DNA from: Mycolicibacterium sp. P9-64
Lineage (GTDB): Bacteria > Actinomycetota > Actinomycetes > Mycobacteriales > Mycobacteriaceae
Direction of reading: 5' to 3'
Assembly: GCF_008329605.1 (NCBI RefSeq)
Contig: NZ_NPKO01000011.1
Location: 214,845-278,844 of the forward strand
DNA length: 64,000 bases
Part shown: piece by piece, positions 43,943 to 50,457 of the stretch
How positions within the stretch are numbered: the first letter of the stretch is position 1
How the letters are laid out: each line of letters begins with the position of its first letter
Translations under genes and position numbers: made by a program
Notes under the pieces: model-generated
What the model was told of the DNA's origin: nothing
Seen by the model: only the letters and a program-made list of their open reading frames with translations
Database searches by the model: none

Positions 43943-45604
43943 TCAAGCTGTGGCGCTGATCCGGTACCGGCGCAGCCGGTCGTAGAGGGTGGTTCTGCCG
44001 ATCCCGAGGGCCGCCGCAGCCTTCGCTCGGTTACCACCGGCCTCCCGCAACGAGGCGATGATGGCATCGCGCTCGAGGGACTCGAGCCGAGACAGCGCAC
44101 GCGGCGGCGCGCCGCTGGTCCGAATCGACTCGGGGAGATCGCGATCGGTGATGACTCCGCAGTCGCGGCCACGAGCGGCGAACGTCAGCACGTCACGAAG
44201 CTCCCGCAAGTTCCCCGGCCAGTCCTGAGTGCAGAGGATCTGCAATGCCGAGGGGGCAACTTCCACCGTACTCGTCGGAAGAATCTCGCCAAGAAGCAGT
44301 TTGGCCGCTGTGACGATCTCGTGCGGGTACGACCGCAGTGGCTGCAGATCGTGACGGGAGAGCGCCAACGACGCCAGGGCCCGATGTGGTCCCGCCAACT
44401 CCCCCGACGGTGCACTGGTGAGGACGACCTTCCCACGGGCCTCTCTCACCGGCGACGCGAGAAGTCTGGCCAACCGGTCACTGAGGGCGTCGATGTCGTC
44501 GACCACGGTGGGTCGTCCGGCCTCGATCGCGGCGCATAGCGCGACAAGCCAACTGTCTTCGTCAGCGACCGCACCGGCAGCGGCGTGGACACTGCATCCG
44601 GCACCCGCCAAGGCGACAGCGGCAGTGGTTCGGCCGGTACCCGGTTCGCCAGTGACTGCGACGATGGACGCCGCGTCCGACGTGGGTTCTGGCCTGTCGG
44701 AACGTCGTCGGGGCCGCCGGCCGGATGCAGATTGCCCGGCTGCGGGGACCGTTCTGTCCACGATCTCGAACAGCGCGCCTCCTCGCGTACCGGGTACCAA
44801 CCTGGCCCGCACCGTTACCTCGCTTCCCGAGGACAGAACGAGCGAGCATTCGTGGACGTGATGGTTGGACAGGTCGGCGGCGATGTCCCGCAGCGCCACG
44901 TGATCGTCACCCTTGATCTGATCGATGGCGGTGGTGTTGGCCAAGGCCAGGCCCTCACCGAGCGCGAGGACGGCATGTCGTTGGTTTCCCCGCGCCTGGA
45001 ATTCGGCGAGGAGCTGCTTCTCGGCGACCCGCGCGCCTTCCAGGAGGCGTTCCTCGATGTCTTTGGCCGCCCTCAGGAGGAATGGCCCGAGCAGCGCGGT
45101 GGCGTCAGCAACGGGACCCGACACGTCCAGCACGCCTTCGAGGCGGTGGGTGACGGGATGGATTATCGGCGCACCGTAGCAACAGAAGTAACGGAGGGCC
45201 TCCAGGAAATGCTCGTCCCCGGTCACCGAGACGGGCCTGCGTAGCTCGAACGCGGTTGCCAGGGAGTTGGTCCCGCTGATCTCTTCGAGGTATTGGAAGC
45301 CCGGTATCGCCAGCACTCGGTCGAGCGCACGCGCCACCGTCGGGTCGTCGACCCGCCTATCGATGATCCGCGAGGTGCGGTCCGCAAGCAGGACCGAAAA
45401 CCTGGTGTCAGCGAGATCTGCGACCAGCGCGTCCAGAATGGGGCCGGCCGCAGTCGACAGGCTCGAACGCTTCTCTACATCGGCCATCGTGGTCTCTCGC
45501 ACCCCCATGCCGGGATCGAGACCATTCAATTCGGCACGGCGCCATGCCATTGCGATCTCAGGGCGGTGAGGATCCTGGCCGCTATCCGAAGCGTCGATGG
45601 ACAT
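43943..45604 (-). CDS. GAF/Fis-type regulator with degenerate AAA+ domain
   Basis: 553 residues from the ATG at 45604, five bases after GGAGG; a GTG 12 bases upstream is less likely. An N-terminal AcoR-type GAF region (RPEIAMAWRRAELNGLDP; RYFCCYGAPIIHPVTH) leads to a central P-loop GEPGTGRTTA near residue 316. That is followed by a shortened ATPase domain with VVDDIDALSD but no GAFTGA loop. The last 45 residues are a Fis HTH: ASLREAGGNRAKAAAALGIGRTTLYDRLRRY. Without GAFTGA, and because mycobacteria lack sigma-54, it must activate or repress by another route. It is the third gene of the isomerase operon, 26 bases after the SCO-like gene. Confidence 0.83.
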   Translation of the reverse strand: MSIDASDSGQDPHRPEIAMAWRRAELNGLDPGMGVRETTMADVEKRSSLSTAAGPILDALVADLADTRFSVLLADRTSRIIDRRVDDPTVARALDRVLAIPGFQYLEEISGTNSLATAFELRRPVSVTGDEHFLEALRYFCCYGAPIIHPVTHRLEGVLDVSGPVADATALLGPFLLRAAKDIEERLLEGARVAEKQLLAEFQARGNQRHAVLALGEGLALANTTAIDQIKGDDHVALRDIAADLSNHHVHECSLVLSSGSEVTVRARLVPGTRGGALFEIVDRTVPAAGQSASGRRPRRRSDRPEPTSDAASIVAVTGEPGTGRTTAAVALAGAGCSVHAAAGAVADEDSWLVALCAAIEAGRPTVVDDIDALSDRLARLLASPVREARGKVVLTSAPSGELAGPHRALASLALSRHDLQPLRSYPHEIVTAAKLLLGEILPTSTVEVAPSALQILCTQDWPGNLRELRDVLTFAARGRDCGVITDRDLPESIRTSGAPPRALSRLESLERDAIIASLREAGGNRAKAAAALGIGRTTLYDRLRRYRISATA

Positions 45605-45630
45605 GGGTGCCTCCACTTTCCAGCGCGCCG

Positions 45631-46167
45631 CTATCGGTCGTCGCTGCTCACGACCCGGAGTTGCCGGACCAACTCGTCCTCGTCGACCGCATCCGAAAAA
45701 TGTGTCGAGTAAGCGCCCTCTATGTCGAAGACGAAGGTAAACGCCGAGTGCGGCATCTGGTAACCGCCGGACTGATCGGGATCGTCGACCCGACGTGCGA
45801 AAACCCGGAACGACGACTTTGCGGCGTCGATCTGCGTCGAGGTCCCGGTCAATCCGGTGAACCGCGGGTGATCTCGGGTCAAGAAATCCCGCATGACCAT
45901 CGGCGTATCGCGGTCCGGATCGACGGTGACGTAAAGCGGCACAAACAAGTCAGCTGCCGGACCGAGCCGGTCCAAGACGGTCGACAGTCGGCTCAGGGCA
46001 CGCGGGCAGACCTTCTTACAGTGAGTGAAACCGAAGAACACCAACATGTTCCGCCCGCGATAGGAGCGCTCTGTGACAGTCTTTCCGTGATGGTCGACCA
46101 AGGTAAACCTTGCCGCGACCGGCCGGCCGGCATTCGTGTCGCTGCGGTCCACGATGGATTCCGTCAC
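45631..46167 (-). CDS. SCO1/SenC-family thioredoxin-fold protein, cytoplasmic form
   Basis: 178 residues. The redox/copper motif is FFGFTHCKKVCPRALS near residue 50 (C-x3-C-P). VTVDPDRDTPMVMRDFL near 85 and a His later (YQMPHSAFTF) complete the SCO set of two Cys and one His. Unlike normal SCO proteins it has neither signal peptide nor membrane anchor, so it should be cytoplasmic. The GTG start overlaps the isomerase stop as GTGA, so the two are tightly coupled. SCO proteins deliver copper or act as thiol oxidoreductases; here a thiol-protecting role for the cysteine-dependent isomerase is an attractive inference. Confidence 0.82.
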   Translation of the reverse strand: MTESIVDRSDTNAGRPVAARFTLVDHHGKTVTERSYRGRNMLVFFGFTHCKKVCPRALSRLSTVLDRLGPAADLFVPLYVTVDPDRDTPMVMRDFLTRDHPRFTGLTGTSTQIDAAKSSFRVFARRVDDPDQSGGYQMPHSAFTFVFDIEGAYSTHFSDAVDEDELVRQLRVVSSDDR

Positions 46168-47771
46168 GATCGTGTGTGCACGTGGAAGGTGCGAGGGCCT
46201 CCGGCAGGTATGCGCAGTTCGATCCCAGCCTCGACGTGGCTGACTCGAATGCCCTCAGCACCGGATCCTGGTGTGTCGATGACCGAGCTACGTGCCCCTC
46301 CCACAGCCAGTTCGGCCCTTCGATCACCGTCGTGCAGCGACCACTGCGGGCAGTCGACGACGTTGTCGACGACGACGGTACCGGCGCCGCGTCGCTCACT
46401 GTGACGGTGTAAACGGAAGGCCAATATGCCTGTGCTGGAATCAAAGTCGGCCTGGCTGACCTCGATGTCATCGGCGACCTCGCTCAGCGCGGGTTCGGTG
46501 AAATGCGATGGACTCCAAGGTTCGTTGTACAACTTCCACAGCCCGTCCGGAACGTTGAGCCGGGCGTAGGCGATCAGCGCATTGCCGGTCAGCGGCGCCA
46601 TCAGGATGGGGTTGCCCTGTACGTCGTGTTCTGTGTCGTTGCGCGGGTAGTACAGCCCTCCGGCGTGCCAAGTCGGGTTCAGATACCGGTCGGCGTAGCC
46701 GAGCAGTCCACTGAGCAGCGACTCGTCGCCCATCTCCGATACCCAAGCGGCGACCCACCCGAAGTCGCAGGTGTCGTTGTCCACAGTCTGACCCATCAAC
46801 TCTGCCGGCGGCGGAATCGGTACCGTCTTAGTGCTTTCGGGGCCGTCGACGACGAATTCTGAGATCTGAGCTGCGTAGTGTTGCCGGACGAAATCCCGGT
46901 TCCACATGTTCAGCATCATGCCGCACCACGCATCGATCCACGGTGCCTTCGCGGCGTTGGGGACGACCGTGCCGGAGTCCTGCAGGCGCATCATGTTGTA
47001 GTGCCCCGCCGAGTCGAGCCGGCCTCCCTCCTGCGCCCAAGCCTGCTCGTAGCTTCGGGTGACATCGGCGGCGACGTCGCCTCCGGTGGCCAGATCATGC
47101 ATGCGGAATCCAAGAATCGCTGGTTGATTACAGATCTGGAACGCACAGTTCGGCTCACATGCCACCCCGAGGAAGCCGGTCTGAGCCATCTGCCAGTAGA
47201 TGTGCTCGTGGAGCGAATGTTCGTCGTAGGCAAATCGTTTGGGTGGTCCGCCCCAGAAGAAGGACCAGTGCTCGAAGGTCAGCGCTTCAGGCTTGGTGTA
47301 TCGATCGTCGTTGAACATGTAGTGGTACATCGAAGCCAGCGATTGCACGTAGGCGCTGTACATGATGTTGTCCCGGGCCACCGGATCCCACTCCTCGTGA
47401 TAGCCCTCCGAGAGGTGTGCGTTGAACACCGCACCGCCCCGGCTGACGTCACGCCAGTACAGCCAGACCTCCGGTGAGATGAGCTTCTCGATGAGCCGCT
47501 CCAGCACGGGCTTGAAGACGCCGGGCGCATTCGGGAGACGGTGCACGTGCGCGAGTCCCATGGCATAGGCCATGTACGAGAGCTGAAACCGGAAGCCGCC
47601 GAAGTCGAACTGCCCCATCGCCTTCGTCTGCATGAAGGACCAATCATTGGGTAGCTGACGGGAGAGGTTGTCGATGTGGCGAATATGGCCCAACTGTTCG
47701 CGGGTAAGGATCGAGCTACCAGTTGAGGCCGAACCCGTCGCGCTTGTCGGTGAGTGCGTTGATGCGGTCAT
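46164..47771 (-). CDS. Linalool dehydratase/isomerase-family protein
   Basis: 535 residues, with AGAGG five bases before the ATG. Compared from memory with Castellaniella LinD/Ldi: HIDN and SYMAYAMGLAHV match the Asp39 region and first helices. DPVARDNIMYSAYVQSLASM matches the [20 protein letters not shown] region. LGVACEPNCAFQICNQPA matches the two active-site cysteines (CEP-x6-C). Tyr replaces the LinD His129, and an extra Cys lies four residues after the first. No signal peptide is seen, whereas LinD is periplasmic. About 130 extra C-terminal residues form what looks like a beta-rich domain. It would interconvert linalool-type tertiary and geraniol-type primary allylic alcohols, and possibly dehydrate to a diene. 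First gene of a three-gene operon. Confidence 0.82.
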   Translation of the reverse strand: MTASTHSPTSATGSASTGSSILTREQLGHIRHIDNLSRQLPNDWSFMQTKAMGQFDFGGFRFQLSYMAYAMGLAHVHRLPNAPGVFKPVLERLIEKLISPEVWLYWRDVSRGGAVFNAHLSEGYHEEWDPVARDNIMYSAYVQSLASMYHYMFNDDRYTKPEALTFEHWSFFWGGPPKRFAYDEHSLHEHIYWQMAQTGFLGVACEPNCAFQICNQPAILGFRMHDLATGGDVAADVTRSYEQAWAQEGGRLDSAGHYNMMRLQDSGTVVPNAAKAPWIDAWCGMMLNMWNRDFVRQHYAAQISEFVVDGPESTKTVPIPPPAELMGQTVDNDTCDFGWVAAWVSEMGDESLLSGLLGYADRYLNPTWHAGGLYYPRNDTEHDVQGNPILMAPLTGNALIAYARLNVPDGLWKLYNEPWSPSHFTEPALSEVADDIEVSQADFDSSTGILAFRLHRHSERRGAGTVVVDNVVDCPQWSLHDGDRRAELAVGGARSSVIDTPGSGAEGIRVSHVEAGIELRIPAGGPRTFHVHTRS

Positions 47772-47840
47772 GTCTGCCTCTTTTCTAGGGTGCAGCGGTA
47801 CCCGGCTGTGTGTTCACTGTGCCCGTCAACGGCACACCAA

Positions 47841-47861
47841 GGTGTTCGGATTGCGAACACC
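47841..47861. promoter_or_regulatory. Island operator copy 1 (before the isomerase gene)
   Basis: GGTGTTCG and CGAACACC form a perfect 8-bp dyad around GATTG, 69 bases upstream of the isomerase start and immediately after the AraC stop codon. The core GTGTTCG-N5-CGAACAC is the same as at 43877-43895. Confidence 0.75.
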
Positions 47862-48887
47862 TCACCTCCCATCGCCAGGTCCGGGAGCTGTCGTGACGAG
47901 GTACTGCGATCGATAACGTTGCGGCGTAACGCCGACGACGCGGTGGAAGTGGTGAAGCAACGACGCGTAACTACCGAATCCGGACTCGTCGGCAACACGA
48001 TCCATCGATAACTGGGTTGATTCCAGCAGACGCCGGGCCCTGTCCACCCGAAGCCGAAGAAGGAGTTGCTGAGGAGTGGTTCCGACATGCAGTTGAAACT
48101 GGCGATTTAGGGTCCGCACGCTCATCGATGCCTGCCGGGCGATGTCGGAAAGGCTCAGCGGGTTCAGCGCATTCCGTTCCATCCAGGCGATCGTCGCCTG
48201 CAGCGGAGTCTCTGCGTCGCTGGGATCGGGATGCTCGATGAACTGCGCTTGACCGCCGTCCCGCCAGGCCGGAACGACCAAGCGTCGGGAGGTCAGGGCC
48301 GCCAGCTCCGCGCCGGCGTGCTGTCGCACCAGGTGCAGACACAGATCGATGCCCGACGCCACTCCGGCCGATGTGAGAACCTGACCGTCGTCGATGAACA
48401 GCACCGCTGGATCGACGTCGATCTCGGGGTGCCGTCGTGCCAACTCCGCAGACCACTGCCAGTGCGTAGTGGCACGTCGACCGTCCAGTAACCCGGCGCC
48501 AGCGAGTGTGAACGCACCGACGCACACGGACGCCAGTCTCGCTCCGCCATCGAATGCGGCACGCAGGTGCCTGGCCACGCCGGCGTCGACCGGATCCAGG
48601 AAGTTCCGCGTCCCCGGCACGATCACGATGTCGGCACCGGCGATCGCATCCAGTCCGTGTGGAGCGTGGATTTCGACGCCACCCCACTCGGCAACGGTGC
48701 GGACAACCCGTTGCGGAGCGCAGATTCGCACGTCGTAGTCCACCCGATGGTCGCGACCCACTGTGGTGGTCGACGACTCCTTCTCCCTCACAGCCAGATT
48801 GGCCATTCCGAAGACTTGTCCAGGGATCATCAGCTCGAACCCCAGGACGTGGTCGAGGGCGAGAACTGCAACTACCACGGTGGCCAT
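47862..48887 (-). CDS. AraC regulator with DJ-1/PfpI-like N-terminal domain (FtrA type)
   Basis: 341 residues. The N-terminal 170 residues form a glutamine amidotransferase-like (DJ-1/PfpI) sensor with GADIVIVPGTRNF and LASVCVGAFTLAGAGLLDG, where Cys takes the nucleophile-elbow place. The C-terminal AraC domain (about 235-330) has LSDIARQASMSVRTLNRQFQ and VADESGFGSYASLLHHFHR. It lies directly upstream of the isomerase operon in the same direction, so it may control it. The ATG sits inside a short palindrome (48885-48901), suggesting autoregulation. Confidence 0.83.
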   Translation of the reverse strand: MATVVVAVLALDHVLGFELMIPGQVFGMANLAVREKESSTTTVGRDHRVDYDVRICAPQRVVRTVAEWGGVEIHAPHGLDAIAGADIVIVPGTRNFLDPVDAGVARHLRAAFDGGARLASVCVGAFTLAGAGLLDGRRATTHWQWSAELARRHPEIDVDPAVLFIDDGQVLTSAGVASGIDLCLHLVRQHAGAELAALTSRRLVVPAWRDGGQAQFIEHPDPSDAETPLQATIAWMERNALNPLSLSDIARQASMSVRTLNRQFQLHVGTTPQQLLLRLRVDRARRLLESTQLSMDRVADESGFGSYASLLHHFHRVVGVTPQRYRSQYLVTTAPGPGDGR

Positions 48888-48901
48888 ATCTTAATGATAT
48901 G
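48885..48901. promoter_or_regulatory. Palindrome at the AraC gene start
   Basis: CATATC-TTAAT-GATATG, arms of six bases, overlaps the AraC start codon. A related AT-rich stretch, CATATATCTTGAATTTC, lies at about 50282-50298 upstream of the HD-domain gene. In the transcribed direction both read AAGATAT(AT)GGC, so they may be sites of one regulator. Confidence 0.45.
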
Positions 48902-48939
48902 TGTCTTGGTAGCCAGTTTCGGGAGAGGACGCGTCGCGG

Positions 48940-49141
48940 CAAAGCGCGCGTGACCTCGTTCGCCGTTGGCGTCTCCCCATTCGACGATGACTCCCTCGGT
49001 GCTGGTGGGACCCGGCGCGACATCGTTCATGCGTTCCCCTCGCGAGCCGAATTCCACTGCCCACGTGCGGTTCAGCGATTCGAACGCAGCATTGGACGCG
49101 GTACGTCGAGTCGGGCCCGCGACGCCATTGAACGCCCTCAT
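48940..49141 (-). pseudogene. Relic of a short-chain dehydrogenase gene
   Basis: The minus-strand frame reads AAFESLNRTWAVEFGSRGER, then MNDVAPGPTSTEGVIVEWGDAN. This matches the SDR helix after the catalytic Tyr/Lys and the V-x-PGPT-x-T substrate loop. The Rossmann N-terminus, the catalytic tetrad and the C-terminal end are all missing. It sits between the HD-domain gene and the AraC gene. No functional gene is seen in 48888-49165. Confidence 0.6.
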
Positions 49142-49165
49142 CGGCCGGACGCGGCGGCGGGCCGC

Positions 49166-50212
49166 TCATAGCGCGAAGAACGGGTCGTCGATCACGTACT
49201 GCCAGAGACCGTTTCGCTGTCGACGCGCGACCTCGGTGGTCATGGTCGTCACCGGATCGGCTCCGCGCACCGGACAGACGGTGGCCTCGTTGGAGATGAC
49301 CGCCACGTCATCGACGACGTGCAGACGTCGAGCACGGAGTTCGATCGATGCACCGGCACCGATGAGCGCTCCGAGTGCAGCTCGGACCTCATCGACGCCC
49401 GTATGCGGGCTGCCCGAGCCAGTCCCGAAGACCGCGTCCTGTTCGTACAATGCCACCACCCCCTCGACGTCACCGGCGCCGAAGCGCTCGACGAAGAGCT
49501 TTGCCAGCCCGTCGGGTTCGGTCGCACCCCCGGCGACGGAATCCGCGACCGGCCGATCATTCCACCCCGAGGCATCGATGGCGTCGAACCAGGTGATCGC
49601 ACGCTGCCGCGGGTAGCACAGCCGGTGAACCTGGCCGGGAAATGTCAACGGACCGCCCTTGACGGGATTCGCGTCGACCTGTCGGGCCACGGCTTCGGAC
49701 AGCGCGTAGCCAAGGTCGTGACGAGGTAGTTCCGCGTGGACTCGGTCGGCGAATCCCGTTGGGAGAGCTTCCTTCCCAAGTCCAATGATGTCGGCGCCGA
49801 TACCCATCTGGGCCACCGCCGCCACCGACCCGAATCGGTGCGCTAGACCCACACTGGTATGGAGCACGATGGCGTCCCACACAGCCTTGACTCGCGCCTC
49901 GTCCATACCTTGCTTGGCGAGGAACACCGCTGCGGCATCGGCCCCGTCGACCTCGAAACGCTGGTCACCGTTGGCGAAGTCGGTTGCGCCGAGGTCGTGC
50001 AGGACACAGCTCAGGAAGACGAGTTCGTCGTCGTAGTCGACATCGGCGCGCATGCCGTTGGCCGCGGCGAGCTCGCGCGCGAACAGGTAGCTGCGGACAC
50101 TGTGGTTGTAGACAAACGCCGGCGAGACCTCGAAGGCGAGTTTCCGCGCTGCCGCGGCAACCTCGGTGTCGGGCAGGTCGAGAACGGTTGACGTGTCGAC
50201 GTGGTGGGTCAC
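49166..50212 (-). CDS. HD-domain protein (cyanamide hydratase-like) fused to SnoaL/NTF2-like domain
   Basis: 348 residues from a GTG at 50212, well placed behind AAGGA; longer starts are possible. The HD domain covers about 30-140: YNHSVRSYLFARELA with His, FLSCVLHDLGATDFA with the His-Asp pair, and AIVLHTSVGLAH with the later His, as in DDI2/cyanamide hydratase-type HD hydrolases. The C-terminal 120 residues (AKLFVERFGAGDVEGVVALY; TGVDEVRAALGALIG) form a SnoaL/NTF2-like fold. The reaction is unknown; it could hydrate or hydrolyse a nitrile, imine or phosphate-type substrate. It lies upstream of the terpene-type operon on the same strand. The interval 50213-50457 shows no other gene. Confidence 0.72.
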   Translation of the reverse strand: MTHHVDTSTVLDLPDTEVAAAARKLAFEVSPAFVYNHSVRSYLFARELAAANGMRADVDYDDELVFLSCVLHDLGATDFANGDQRFEVDGADAAAVFLAKQGMDEARVKAVWDAIVLHTSVGLAHRFGSVAAVAQMGIGADIIGLGKEALPTGFADRVHAELPRHDLGYALSEAVARQVDANPVKGGPLTFPGQVHRLCYPRQRAITWFDAIDASGWNDRPVADSVAGGATEPDGLAKLFVERFGAGDVEGVVALYEQDAVFGTGSGSPHTGVDEVRAALGALIGAGASIELRARRLHVVDDVAVISNEATVCPVRGADPVTTMTTEVARRQRNGLWQYVIDDPFFAL

Positions 50213-50457
50213 GGGGATCCTTTCCATGGGGTCGATTCCACTCTGCTGCGCAACAGCCCCAACGACCAGCGGCCAGATCGCCATATATCTTGAATTTCTA
50301 GCCACGATGGCCGCACTGGACCGTCATTACGCCCTGAGGCCAGCGGGCGCGAAGGCCAACCGGATTGCGTACCGACTCGGTCGGCCGCACACCACTAGGC
50401 GACCGGGCCGACCCCTGCGCGGCGGCCATCCATCGGGACAGCGCCTTCTCACCCAAG

